Notes: generated by a model from the sequence alone, not told the origin. Positions 28,337-39,850 are shown, counted from the first letter of the stretch. The stretch: 64,000 nucleotides of DNA from Branchiostoma floridae (GCF_000003815.2 NC_049988.1:2566168-2630167), one strand, 5' to 3'. Numbers and translations are program-made.

Positions 28337-30785
28337 TCACAGTCCCAGAGCCCTGTCACACGACACGAAAAATAATTGACCAGTTCTGCGATCGCAATAG
28401 CATGTTCTGCAGCGTGCTTGGTGTTCTCTCAATTTTCGCACGTTTTCTATGGACTAGTTCATATATAGACTTCTAAGAACTGATTGATGCAGATACATAG
28501 AGGCCAAACGTCGGAAGATGCAGAGCTACATTGTTTATTCTTGGTCCCCAGGACTCCAACTCATGGAATGGTGATTTTTCCAGATTGAGGCTCTCTGTGG
28601 ACTACTACACTTCTATGCAGGGGGTTTTTAATACACACTTTTAGTGCTTTCTGTGGGTTCATAACCATGCTGCTCTCGACGTGCACTGATCGCAACACCA
28701 CTCAAACAGAGTCTTGTGTGTTTGGGGGGGGGGGGGGGGTGGCATAAAAACATGGCCTGAAATACGAACAAGAAGGCTTACGTTTGCAAGGCACTGCCTC
28801 GGGAGAGAGGAAACTGTTTCTGGCCTGGTCGGCTTGAGACCGAATGACTCGAATTAAGCCAGATATTGGTAAGTCATCATGCCTGTGTTACACAATTTCT
28901 CACTGTTAGGCCTGATAGGGCCTAGCCAATCGAAGGGCTGCTAGTCTGGTTAGGCTAAGGTCCATTTCTGAGACGGGGTCCGGCCGGAATATTTGCGGAA
29001 ACGAAGAATGAAACTGTTTACCGAGTTATATACACAAAATATGCTCCGGAGATATTTTTTTAACGTTCTGTGCGTTTTGTTCCATTTCTTATAACAATTT
29101 TCGTTTCCGAGAGCTACCTGGCCGGGTCCTGGGTTGGGAATTAAGACGTAGACCTTAGATATCGTAGGGCATATTAAGGAAGGCGGCCCTTTGTGGATTT
29201 CAAAATAAGCTGACATTATGGTTATAACTAAATATGGCTGAAGCTTGTGACAGGATCTTGTCAAGTGGCAGATGAAATACCTAAACCTTTGTTAAATATA
29301 TCATTGTGTAGCTACAATATCCTATACAAAGTCAGTTACAGCGTTATAATATTTAGGTTTGCAGGTTAACTAGCCCGTCTTGTATCTAATATTTATGGCA
29401 TGAGACTTGTATAATCTGTTTGCAGATATACATTATCACACCGACGTTTATACCCCTAAATTTATCAGATGCCAAAAGATTCACTAACAGTAAATCCACT
29501 AGGAGTCTCTCGAACTCACCCAGGCGTTGGTCCGTAAAAATGGGCACTGTCGCACTTTGCGAGGCATGCATCGATGTATTGGATCGCTAGATGGCATCAT
29601 TATCGTATGTACATGCATGATATGCGACCTTGCCTACAACCGGTTTCTCCAGGTTCTAAAGAAGGTCGTATGCCGCCATGTTTATTCAAACGGATCAATT
29701 CTGCTTGCAACCTGTGTAATGTTCACTATGGATTGGTTACCTCCAGTGCCTGTTAGAGATTTACAATCATTAATCTGCTCCGCACGACAGTCAGTATATG
29801 GAATGTGGTTAAAATATGGATGATATTCAATTTGTAATACTCCTGGTGACATGGACAGAGCAAATTGCCTCAAGAGAACTGAGGACAACAATGATATGTG
29901 AGTGTAATAGTTTATTAAAATTTGTTCCACAAATGTGCAAATTGTATTTCTAATTCGGATCTACTAGAACAGAAGTTGGCTAAAACAAATTTATGTTAAA
30001 TGGGGTTTTAGTTTTAACATATGTCCACTTCGTAAACTGTACAGTTCCCTCCTGGCCGAATAAACGTCTCTAGTTATTTGTGATTGGTCACTTCAAATCT
30101 CTGTGTGGGGGACTGCTTACTTGTTCATCCCTGGAGCACGTCGCTTGAGCATGTATGTATGTACTATGGTATATCCTGCGGAGTAAGGATTTAAACAGTC
30201 TGTGCTCGCCGTCTTCATGAGATATCAAATTTGATGAAGGTTAACTGATTCAGCATTTCTACTCCATCTACCCTGGTGTTTGGTACATGTTGAAAAATAA
30301 GTTCTTTAAAATCGGATCCAGTCCAAGTTTGAAGTTCTATGTATGAAATGTTCCATTCTGGTATTTCTCTGGTTGAAAAACAAATCTGTCTGATGACGAT
30401 CAGTTTCCAGGTGATCAACCATGCATTCTAAACAACTGTCAACAGGTCGGTTAACCCCGAGACCTTTACAAGGTCGAATTGATCAGTCTCAGTATACTAG
30501 TAGTAAGAGTAAAGATTAAACACATGCTGCAAAGGTGAGAGCACAATTAAGAAATGTACAAAGGGATTCTAATGATTCTGTTCATTTCAAAAATGGTTAA
30601 TGCAAGATTCGGCACATTATTTCTACACACTCATGAGGGTATAAAAAGACCATACCTCTTGGGGACACACCAACTTTGATACGAATGACCTTTAGGTTAT
30701 GTTATCAACCTCAGTTCATTGTAATGATAGTTTACATGGAAATATAACAGGGGAAGAAATCTTAGATACTCTTATTACTATTTTA
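28337..30785. repeat. Direct segmental duplication, copy 2
   Basis: Diverged second copy, displaced by about 3.2-3.45 kb. It carries a run of 17 G near 28721-28738 and small indels relative to copy 1. Confidence 0.85.
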
Positions 30786-31470
30786 TATATCTTTTGATCG
30801 GCAAATGTGACAAAGTACATTACACAGACTCTCAGGCAGGTTACCAAAAAAAAGGGAAAAACAAACATCATTTATCATCTACTACCAGTGGTCTTTCCTG
30901 AAAATATTTCAATCTTGTTACTATCGATACATTATCTAAAAGTGTTCAGATTAAATGATATCCAACAGCATTCCTGAATCTGAATCATATTATACTCCCA
31001 CTGTTTAAATCAAGCAGCAAAGTTGATCTGGAAAATAATCCCCTATGTATGGAAGTAAATTTCGGTATTTTTTTTCAAACTTGCAAGCAATAAGACTCGG
31101 ACGAAACAAATCAAATGTAGCAGCATTAGAAAAGCTGCTACATTTAGCAACCTAGACTAAACATCAAGAAAACTAGCTCGACAAGATAAAGTAGTTGTTT
31201 TGGAAATAGATACACAAGGAAATGTTACAAGTTATTGTATAGACCTTATCAGGTTGAATCAGATGATAAATTCTTAAAGAAGGGGGTAAAACAGGCAAAT
31301 GCCACTTTTAATCAGTCGTATTTACTAGGTGTGCTAACAAATTCTACCATTCCTTGAATTATATTTGCTTCCATGTTGCAATCTTTAATGTTTTTAACTT
31401 AAAAAATCCAGGTTTTTACCAACCTGCTTCACATGATTGGTTAATTTTAATATTGACTAAGCTGACCTTT
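30786..31470. other. AT-rich DNA, nothing recognised
   Basis: No open frame of note, and no repeat shared with the rest of the window was noticed. Confidence 0.5.
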
Positions 31471-31516
31471 CTCTCTTTCTCTCTCTCTCTCGGACACACT
31501 CACACATACACACAGC
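31471..31516. repeat. CT and CA microsatellite
   Basis: CTTTCTCTCTCTCTCTCTC followed by CACACTCACACATACACACA, directly before a SINE fragment. Confidence 0.9.
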
Positions 31517-31650
31517 TATAGGCCCGAGATGTCCCTGGTTCAAATCCTGCCACGTCACCGATCTTGTGCCCTTGGGAAAGGTACTTTACACGAATTTCCT
31601 CAATTCACGTGAAAAATGAATATCTAGCTTCAGGTACTTATTTTTCATTC
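31517..31650 (+). mobile_element. SINE fragment (same family as 8882-9421)
   Basis: Has the B box GGTTCAAATCC (31538-31550 region), then CACCGATCTTGTGCCCTTGG, GAAAGGTACTTTACACGA and TTCCTCAATTCACGTG, in the same order as the complete SINE. The tRNA head is cut and the tail is short. Confidence 0.75.
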
Positions 31651-31780
31651 CCTTGAATAAGATGCTAGATGGAAGTCCCGTGTTTGAGAAGAGACACATC
31701 CCTATCACGTCAAAGAACTCACCGCATTTACCGATGTAGGGGGCGTTCCCAGTGTAAGTGGATCAAACCATTCCGGCTAA

Positions 31781-32293
31781 CGTAGCCAGGGGGGGTCGGG
31801 GGTGCAGAAGAACCCCCCAGCACGCTGAAATGTCCGCTTTTTTTTACTCTCGAAGGTCCAGTTTTTCATGTCCAAGATTTTTTTTTTCAAAGGCATGACT
31901 GATAGACATTTAATTTAATCTTAGTGAGTCTATCAGCAAAATTTTCCCAAGAAAGTGCAGGAAATGGCTTTTCAGAGGGTCCAGATTTCAAAATTTCCCC
32001 GGGCCTCCATTGCGATGCCTCGCGCCTTTGGTGTCGGACATGGTGAAATGTGTCGTGGGAGTCGGCCTCAAAGAGTTATGCCAAAAGCCTTGTGTAATTT
32101 AATATATAGAAATTCAATTGAAATTAGACAGCGAATTTTGTCCGTCAAAACACAGGATATCGCGTTTCAGAGGACCCCCCCCCCCCCCCCAGGCAGCTCA
32201 AGCCTTCGGCGTGAGTCTCGCGACTGCGGCGCTCGATGGTCCCTCAAGTACTAAAAAGAACCCCCCCCCCCTCCAACCAAAATCCTGGCTACG
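31781..32293. mobile_element. 513-base TIR element (CGTAGCCAGG ends)
   Basis: Begins CGTAGCCAGGGGGGG and ends ATCCTGGCTACG, an exact 10-base terminal inverted repeat next to inner C/G homopolymer tracts (around 31787-31830, 32176-32190 and 32260-32272). No transposase is visible, so it is a non-autonomous DNA transposon. Flanking duplication is not clear. Confidence 0.8.
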
Positions 32294-33689
32294 GGCATGA
32301 ATGGGGTAAAAATTCCTGAGCATCCTTAGTCACCCTTGCATCACCTATTAAGTCGTTTAGTTGAACTTGTCTAAGCTTTATGTTTCTGACTTAAGGAGTA
32401 GAGATATCGCTACGTATTTAGAGAGCGCACTTCGGTGCCTAGAAGTGGTAAATGGCCTTGCAATGAACATACTTATTAAAAAACACACTGTGATGCACTC
32501 AAATACACACACATGCACACACACGCGACATGCACGATTACAAATACACACACAAATACGACATACGTCGTAAACAAAACACATACACGTACATGCGGTT
32601 ACCACGCGGGACCTCCATTGTTAAAATCCCCCCTCCTGTTGAATGGAGCCTAGCCGATATCAGACATGTCTGTTTGTCGTCACTGGCGTTGATAGAAATT
32701 GGCCCTTATAATTAAGTTCACATGTTATTAATGCCTGCTAACATAAATATGGTACTGAGAACGGCGTTTAAAACAAACCATGGTAAAGAAGAATTAGCAA
32801 ATATTTCCTTTTTTCTTCCTGATCAGCGTCGAAAGAGTCAACTTTATACTGCAAATCCTAGATTTAAAGGTTACTCTTAAATCTTTCACAATATCTGTCA
32901 ATGTCACTTCGACACAAATATTTATGCTAACGTAGCGTGTGGCATCATATGAGTTCCATTTTATTTGTCATGCTATTCTATGAATAATTTTCCAAATGTA
33001 GAGTGATGTGTCCACTGTACGTGCTTGCGACGGCTAATGTGGTGCGCTATGTAGCGAAAACAAACTCATTATCTGTATCTACAGCTAGCACACACACATC
33101 TTTGTATAAGAAGTCCCATTGTTCCCACTACGCACATTATCTAATTATGTGCAGGTAATATAATTGTTTGAAAAGATACATGACCCCATAGGTTATACCA
33201 CTTTTGATACGCCGAGCTATTTCAAAAGTAGAGACCCCAGGCGAACACGACGGCAAATATCAAATTGTGTACGGGTCAGAATCCTTCAGAATTACTATGA
33301 CCCAAAAGGTTGGGTTACAGTAAAGTTTTAATGAGTTACTCCAGGTGCACAACGTACCAGCGTGCCAAGTCAGGTTTTCTCGTGTGACTCTGACAAACAT
33401 AAATCACGGAAGGAAAGGTTTTCTGAGGTCATATTTTCTCGTGTGACTCTGACAGATACTTCATTCTTATTTAAGGGAAATTAAGATCATTTCAATTCAC
33501 CATGGCTTCAATAGTTGTTTAATAATCGCAAATAACTTTAACAAATCAATAAGACTGTAGATTGCAAAATTCAGAATATTAATCCAATTAGGGTAAAAAT
33601 AAATACAAAATATCCAATTCGGTAACACTACCATACGCTGAATATTATTCATAAAAAAGTACAATTGTTTCCTCTAATGTTTAAAAATG
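32294..33689. other. Intergenic DNA
   Basis: Contains a CA-rich stretch (32500-32560). The phrase TTTTCTCGTGTGACTCTGAC is duplicated near 33375 and 33430. No gene recognised. Confidence 0.5.
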
Positions 33690-33990
33690 TTAAAGATAGA
33701 GATATAGATATGACGTCAACTTCTGTATGAAAATAATACGCTCCTCGTGGCCCCCCGAACATATGAACATAAGAAACAACCAGTAGAAGAAGAAAACATA
33801 ACTTTTATCTGATAGGGGAACTTCTGTGTGACAACAGTGTTTCTTACAAGGTATCATTGACAAATGTTTGTCTGTGGTGTTGTAAATTCTAGTAGCGCTG
33901 GTAATTATAAACAAGTCATCTTTCTTCTGTGCGACAGACTGAGTGACCGGCCCATGGGTGTGGACAGACAAACAACTTATCTTGTTGCAA
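33690..33990 (-). mobile_element. Element fragment shared with 36917-37110 and 42520-42757
   Basis: On the minus strand it reads ...GGGCCGGTCACNCAGT..., ACCAGCGCTACT and GTTTGTCTGTCCACACCC, the same as two later sites. The copy at 42313-42757 continues into a LINE C-terminal region, so this is probably the 3' part of the same LINE, badly decayed. Confidence 0.5.
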
Positions 33991-34049
33991 TCCTCGAGTA
34001 AGAAGTAACCAAGTGTTAATGTTTGTTATTGATATAGATACTGAGTAGT

Positions 34050-34160
34050 ATAAGGAGTGCCCGACGTTGTGTCCTTGAGAAAGGCACTTTACACGACCTT
34101 CCTCACTTTACCCAGGTGTAAAAATTGGTATTTGACTTCGGTCGGGGAAGTAAAGAAAAA
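34050..34160 (+). mobile_element. SINE-core fragment
   Basis: GTGTCCTTGAGAAAGGCACT, TTACACGACCTTCCTCACTT and CCAGGTGTAAAAATTGG match the body of the complete SINE. Similar pieces are at 37180-37290 and 42780-42895. Confidence 0.7.
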
Positions 34161-34315
34161 AAGATTGGCATTACCTTTTGTCTGTACTATGCATGTGGCA
34201 CCGTTAATATAAGTTACTAATCTGAGTCCAGTGCCACATTGTCCTTGTCTGCCCAAAGGCAAATAGAGTGGACGAACTAACTATTTATCTTGTCCCTTGT
34301 CTTGTCACTTGCTAG

Positions 34316-34620
34316 ACGCCCGCACTGGTGCATACAGGGTGTTCATCTCAAAGCTGATGTTGGGAGGCAAAGTCTTTGGGTTGTCTTAGCGGGCCGTTTC
34401 TGTTACAAACTGCCCACGTCCGTAGCACTGGAAACTTGAATGCGCCACTGATGAAGGAACTGATTTCTCCACCAATACTGATGTTAGCTAGTTATCATAT
34501 CATCGGGACTCGTCTCTATCTCTACGGTGCTGGGAGTGTAACCCGCCCGCCCAGTTCATTAGCACACACGGAAGAATTTTTATGGGGTTATAACAAATTG
34601 GGTTAAAGTTATGTTGTTAG
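34316..34620 (+). repeat. Exon-like module, copy a (KLMLGGK)
   Basis: After a TGCTAG acceptor-like site, an open frame of 23 codons reads ARTGAYRVFISKLMLGGKVF and stops at 34387. About 230 bases of conserved sequence follow (GGAACTGATTTCTCCACCAA, CTATACGGTGCTGGGAGTGT type phrases, GCCCAGTT-ATTAGCACA). Six diverged copies of this module exist between 34.3 and 44.4 kb. Confidence 0.6.
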
Positions 34621-34621
34621 A

Positions 34622-34652
34622 AAGTCAGCCTGTCTGAGAGGACAGGCTGACA
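34622..34652. repeat. Short hairpin
   Basis: GTCAGCCTGTCT and GGACAGGCTGAC form a 12-base inverted repeat with a 4-base loop. A decayed version is at 43337-43366. Confidence 0.7.
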
Positions 34653-34925
34653 GAAACAGTACCAACACTACCAGAGGCAGTTCAAAAATTCGTACTTTCC
34701 CAGAACTATCGTAGAGTGGAATTTGTTATCACCGAGTACAGTAGGGGCATCTTCTCTGGGTAGTTTTAAAGTACGCTTGCAGATAGATGTGCAAAAGTTA
34801 GGGGTAACGAGTCGTTCGGTGTAGTATAACCAGCTGCTGCCGCGCCGCGTGCCCGTGAAGCTGGTGTGTTACGCCGAACGGCGGTTATACCGGCTATATA
34901 GATACAGATACAGATACAGAGGAAG
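34640..34925 (+). pseudogene. CR1/L2-like LINE 3' end, reverse-transcriptase C-terminus
   Basis: From about 34682 one frame reads FKNSYFPRTIVEWNLLSPST and then VGASSLGSFKVRLQ. This is the conserved end of CR1/L2/Rex-type LINE proteins (NSFFPRTI-x-x-WN-x-LP...SLxxFKxxL). A stop follows at about 34829. The 3' end closes with a GATACA microsatellite tail (34903-34920). Only the last about 60 codons survive, so it is a dead 5'-truncated copy. Confidence 0.8.
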
Positions 34926-35439
34926 ACCCATGCTTATCAGACTGGACCATTCAAAACACCCGTAACCTGAAAATGGAAAATGGAAAATGGTGAACTTTAG
35001 ATTCAACGTTAGGACAGATTTATCCACCAAAACTTATTTCCTCACCACGACTGATGCAGGGAATAAGTTTTATTCCAAGACTAATGTAGAAATTAATTTC
35101 ACCATAAGATTGAAGTGAGAACTAATTGTATCATTGTCAAGCGATTCTGTGACTGATTGCGCATTTCATGTGTATAATACATGCCGAGCAATCAGGAATA
35201 ATGCTGAATTTGAATCTGATATCTCCACCACATTTGAGGTAAGAACTGATTTCTCCTCATTTGTACATATGTAGTCTATACTGGACATGTGTACTCAAGT
35301 ACTTCTGTTATATAGCGCCCTCGTACTTTTCTCTATATAGAATAAATATGCCAACAATTTATATTAGCACTTTGTTGTAACCGTTTGTAAAAACATGTTA
35401 CACGCAAAGATAGGGGCTTAACAATCTCATATTGGGGCG

Positions 35440-36070
35440 AAGTCAGACACCGTCATAATTTTGCCCGTGAACATCTGCTCAGAGATTTTGTTGAAAAGGG
35501 TTTCCCATGAGAGCAGCGGACTAAACATAATATTTCTACATTCAGGCTTTGTTCTAACGCCGGATGTGCGGGACGGCCTTCGGCGCGGATGTCACCCACG
35601 CAGTCAAATACTACACGTACATAATTTTTGCTGCAATCTTTAGTTCGCCGTGGTTGATGTGGTTTTTTAAACCGACCATTTACATTTTTGCACACGGCAA
35701 CCTCGTCCATCCAATTTCACATGAAATCAGTTTACATGTTTGTTTTGCACACGGACCTTTGAACGCAGAGAAATTAAGGGAAAAAAGAAGAACATTTTAC
35801 AGATACTAAGTTGTATTTCACACCTGCAGTTACACACCTATTTACAAGCTTTGAAACGAAGCAATTCGACGTATACAACGATAAAGGAACAAACTATGCG
35901 AAGCCATTTTGGGCTAACCTTTTCCATATTCGCAGAGAAGCGGTTAACTTGGTAATACCACGCCCAACTGCCACGTCATCAACGCAACAGTTTGAAGGCC
36001 TACGTTTCTGTGTAATTGCTATGAACGGGCACTGTCATTCGTTGGTAGTCAGGGGTAACTCGGTTGTGTA
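35440..36070 (+). repeat. Duplicated segment with FGADVTHAV open frame, copy a
   Basis: A frame from 35564 (alternative start) to 35809 reads CGTAFGADVTHAVKYYTYII and then AAIFSSPWLMWFF, with a hydrophobic middle. An acceptor-like ACATTCAG precedes it. The segment recurs at 37527-37645, 43497-43900 (partial) and 56225-56710. The following 35800-36060 block also recurs at 43620-43960. Confidence 0.55.
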
Positions 36071-36299
36071 AATTCTGATAGTGGCCGGGGCTCTCCCACA
36101 GAATAATTGCACAGTCACATCCTAGTTACAATTCCCCTGATAGAAATGTATGACAACTACATATACCTACTTATGATTTGATAATTTTTTGTGATAGACT
36201 AAAAGCTTTTTTTCTGATGTATGGATAATGATATTCTTTTTGTATTAAGAATATAAGATGCTGAATTTTATCTACTTGTAAAAAAAATTCTGCTACCTG

Positions 36300-36600
36300 C
36301 ACGCAGGAGTTAATGGCAAAGCAGATGATGGGAGGCAAAGATTCCTTTATGTTTTCTAAACTGGCCGTTCTCTTACCAACTGTGTCGCTTCTGCACCATC
36401 AGTTGAAGTCGCCATTGAAGTGGGGAACTGATTTTTCTATCAAAACTAACGTTACAGCTCGGTAGCTAATCTATCGGGAGCCTGTGGCTATCTATACGGT
36501 GATGGGAGTGTACCTCGCCCGCCCAGTTGATTAGTACAAGCCGGATAATTTTTTCCAGAGCTGGATTATTAAAGCTACAGCGCTCAAAATGTCAGCAAAA
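36300..36600 (+). repeat. Exon-like module, copy b (KQMMGGK)
   Basis: GAG TTA ATG GCA AAG then QMMGGKDSF aligns with the start of copy a, followed by the same about 230-base tail. Confidence 0.6.
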
Positions 36601-36648
36601 TGGACAGGATGTCCTAAACAGACCACTTCCAGAAACAGAACCATGCTT

Positions 36649-36759
36649 ATACCCCCTTTCCACTAGACGGTGATCACGCTGCGCTCTCACTGCGATGTGT
36701 CAAATTTGACGTCGCAGACAGAGCCTGACGAGAGCGCCCTTCTAGTGAAAAGGGGGTAT
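36649..36759. mobile_element. 111-base MITE (ATACCCCCTTTCC ends)
   Basis: The left end ATACCCCCTTTCCACTAGA is inverted at the right end, TCTAGTGAAAAGGGGGTAT. An interrupted copy is at 38573-38807. Confidence 0.85.
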
Positions 36760-36916
36760 TAGTACGCTGGGCCCGACAAAAAAATTGTAAGCCACCAAGA
36801 AGAAAATGGTGACCAGGTTAACAAAATCTAATCTTAAGCTTGTTTGTAGATACGCATCACATTGATCATGCTTACCATGGCACTTCTATTACATATGGAG
36901 GTATCACACTCTTTTT

Positions 36917-37110
36917 TTAATCTTCGCCGAAAATGTTATGATGGGAGAACTTTTGTGTGACTACGGAGGTTTTACAATGTATGACAGACGCATTGTGTTT
37001 GTGAAGTTGTAAATTTAAGTAGCGCTGGTAATTATGAACAAGTCGTCTTTGTTCTGTGCGACAGACTGCGTGACCGGCCCATGGGTGTGGACAGACAAAC
37101 AACTTATTTA
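36917..37110 (-). mobile_element. LINE-associated fragment, copy 2
   Basis: Same minus-strand block as 33690-33990 (GTTCTGTGCGACAGACTG, AGTAGCGCTGGTAATTATGA), with about the same length of following SINE-core DNA at 37180-37290. Confidence 0.5.
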
Positions 37111-37179
37111 ATCTTGTTGCAATCTCGGAGTCAGACGTAATGAAGTGTAATGTTTGTTAATGTCATTGGGTATAGATGG

Positions 37180-37290
37180 AATAAGAAGTGCCCGACGTTG
37201 TGTCCTTGAGAATGGCACTTTACATAACTTTCCTCACTTCACCCAGGTGTAAAAATAAGTACCTGACTTCGGTCGGGGAAGTTAAGAAAT
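37180..37290 (+). mobile_element. SINE-core fragment
   Basis: GTGCCCGACGTTGTGTCCTT, GGCACTTTACA and CCAGGTGTAAAAATAAGTAC, matching the fragment at 34050. Confidence 0.7.
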
Positions 37291-37453
37291 ATTAGCACTA
37301 CCTTTTGTCTGTACTATGCATCTGGCACTGTTCATATAAGTTACTAATCTGAGTCCAGTGCTACATTGTCCTTGTCTGTCCACAAGCAAATAAAAAAAAA
37401 GAATAGAGGACGAGCTATCTATTTATCTTGTCATTTGTCTTGTCACTTGCTAG

Positions 37454-37860
37454 ACGTCCGCACTGGTGCATACAGGGGGTTCATCGCCAAGCAGATGTTG
37501 GGAGGCAAAGTCGTTAGATATGTTCGCCGGATGTGCGTGACGACCTTCGGCGCGGATATCACCCACGCAGTCAAATACTACACGTACATAATTTTTGCTG
37601 CAATCTTTAGTTCGCCGTGGTTGATGTGGTTTTTTAAACCGACTGAGTTCCCCACCAATACTAATGTAGAAAATAAGGTCTATTCCACGACTAATTTAGG
37701 AAATAATTTCGCCTTTGAAATCGAGGTAGGAACTGGTTCCTCCACTGAAATTGAGGTAGGAACTGATAACTTAACCAAAATTAAGGTAGGAACTGATTCC
37801 TACTCCAAAATCGCTGTAGGAACTGATTTCTCCACTGAAATTGACGCCACGCCCAACTGA
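37454..37860 (+). CDS. Open chimeric frame of three repeated modules, unknown function
   Basis: After TTGCTAG (acceptor-like), 135 codons stay open to TGA at 37860. They join RTGAYRGFIAKQMLGGK, then FGADITHAVKYYTYIIFAA with a hydrophobic stretch ending PWLMWFF, then about five 11-residue repeats (EIEVGTGSST, KIKVGTDSYS). The first two parts each occur separately elsewhere in 34-57 kb. There is no ATG near the left edge, so it would need an upstream exon. It may be an exon of an unrecognised gene or simply repeats that happen to be in frame. No known family is recognised. Confidence 0.3.
37650..37855 (+). repeat. 33-base tandem repeat
   Basis: TCCACTGAAATTGAGGTAGG followed by AACTGAT recurs about five times at a 33-base spacing. 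A single unit of the same phrase (AGGAACTGATTTCTCCACC) lies inside each exon-like module, so this is a local expansion of that unit. Confidence 0.85.
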
Positions 37861-38221
37861 CACGTCATCAAAGCTGTCTCCTCCCATCCTCTTGATGTAA
37901 CAGGTTGAAGGCCTACGTTTCTGTGTAATTGTTATGAACGACACTGTCATTCGTAGGTAGTCAGGGGTAACTCGGTTGTGTAATGTCTGATAGTGACCGG
38001 ATGCCTTTACGCTTTTCCCGAGTATACTTTCCCAAAGAATTGCATAGTCACACCCTAGCTTCAAGTCCAATGTTAGAAATATATGGCAACTACCTACTTA
38101 TGTATTGAGAATGTTCTTTAATAGGGTAATAGCTTTGTTCTGATGTATGAAAACTGATCTTCCTTTTGTATGGAGAATAATAGATGCTAAATTTAATTTC
38201 CTGTCCAAAATCTACTACCTG

Positions 38222-38520
38222 CACATAGGGGTTAATCTCATAGCAGATGATGGGAAGCAAAGATTCCTTTAGTAACGTTTTCTTAGCTGGCCGTTTCTGT
38301 TACCAACTGCGTCGCTTCTGTACCATCACTTGAAGTCGCGATTGAAGTTGGAACTGATTTCTCCATCACAACTAACGTTATAGCCCGGTAACTATACCAC
38401 CGGGATCTTGTGGCTATTTATACGGTGCTGGCAGTGTATCCCTCCCGCCCAGTTGACTAGCACAAGCCGGATAATTTATTTACTCGAGCTGGATTAAAGT
38501 TACAGCGCTCAAAATTTCAT
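38222..38520 (+). repeat. Exon-like module, copy d
   Basis: GGGTTAATCTCATAGCAGAT then GATGGGAAGCAAAGATTCC. An in-frame TAG replaces the lysine codon, so this copy cannot encode the same peptide. The tail is as in the other copies. Confidence 0.6.
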
Positions 38521-38572
38521 CAAAAAAACCAGGATGTCTTAAACAACTTCCAGAAACAGACCCATATATGCT

Positions 38573-38807
38573 ACACTAGGAAAGCGATCGCGCTACGCTC
38601 TCACTGCGACCTAAATAGGATATGTGTGACCTTCGCTTTCGCACAGGGTATATCATACAAAACATAAAAGTGTAACTGAGAAGACAACAAAACACACAAA
38701 GTGTGAAAAGATTTGTTTCTTTTCTATACAATTCGTTGAGCGATGTGTCAAATTTGAAGTCGCAGAGAGAGCGTGACGAGAGCGCCGTCCTAGTGGAAAG
38801 GGGGTAT
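38573..38807. mobile_element. MITE copy interrupted by a 130-base insertion
   Basis: The halves CTCTCACTGCGAC and GCGATGTGTCAAATTTGA match the intact MITE at 36649 but are separated by AT-rich sequence (about 38610-38740). Confidence 0.7.
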
Positions 38808-39500
38808 TAGTAGGCTGGGCCCGACATAACACTAGTAAGCCACCAAGTAGAAAATGGTGATCAGGTTAACAACAACTGATATACTAACGGATTCCTTCTT
38901 GTTTGTAGATACGCATCACAATGGTCATGCTTACGAAGGCACTTCTGTTACATATGGAGGTATCACATTCCTTTTTATCCTCGCCAATTTTTTTTAAAAG
39001 TTTGGTTAGCGTTTTTACGTATGTAGGTATGTATGTAGAAAACCAGCATAACGAGATAACGCCTAAATGGATTGTAGTGATATTCGGTATGTGGGAAGGT
39101 CTTCTGAGAATTAGAAATGATTTTGATTGGGGGCCCCCTTGCGGCCTGTTACAGTACTGCAGTGGAACTTCCGGGTTTGATATCACGAGTTCTCGACGGC
39201 TGCGGCAAAGAATTTTAAGTGGTAGTCAGCTCTTGATGCCGAGAGAAAGTGGTATAGGTTTGGGCTCCCTAGGGGCTTTTTTTAAAACTGCAGTGCAGGT
39301 TTAGTGTCAGACTTTGAAAGGGAATAAATCAAGAAGGGGTTGACGGATTGTCATAATTGTTGGTATGTAAATAGCTTGTGTGATGCTTCATGTAATTACA
39401 TATCAATTATGCTAGTTGAAATATAATTTGTATAATTAATTAGGAATACCTCTTAACACGCTTAGTTCCATTACAGTGCCATTGTAACATGTGATATTTC
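38808..39500. other. Continuation of the duplicated unit, then unassigned DNA
   Basis: 38808-38970 repeats 36760-36915 (GCTGGGCCCGACA, GTTTGTAGATACGCATCACA). After about 38990 the copies diverge, and nothing further is recognised. Confidence 0.5.
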
Positions 39501-39850
39501 TAACTGAGAAAGAGAAGAATATTGCCCTAGATTCGGGTTTGTCACGTGATTAAACTATTGGTAACTAAAAGCTATATACTTCGAACGAACAGCGGCACCT
39601 TCCTTTAGGGACCAACCACCTGGCGACTTGGCCAAAACCCCCTTACTGATCAGCTGTAGTCGGTTTAAGAAACTAAGAAAGTAAGTAAAATATTCTGCAT
39701 ATTCTTCAATAATCCAAATCATAGCACTGTCCCTAATCAGCATGCCATCGGCCACCTCTTATTGACATTTAAGGATAGGATATTGCAAAAGTTGTCTGCT
39801 GGCTTTCCGGGGGACGTGTCTGACTACACACTGTCTGATTGAAATGTAAA
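39501..39850. repeat. Dispersed repeat block (TCATAGCACTGTCC...GATATTGCAAAAG)
   Basis: Phrases CTTACTGATCAGCTGTAG, ATTCTTCAATAATCCAA, TGCCATCGGCCACC and GGATATTGCAAAAGTTGTCT recur at 40310-40450, 44510-44720 and 56960-57180. Confidence 0.75.

Noticed and set aside
31955-32300. Frames in 31955-32300
   Set aside because: They lie inside a TIR element with C homopolymers and show no transposase motif.
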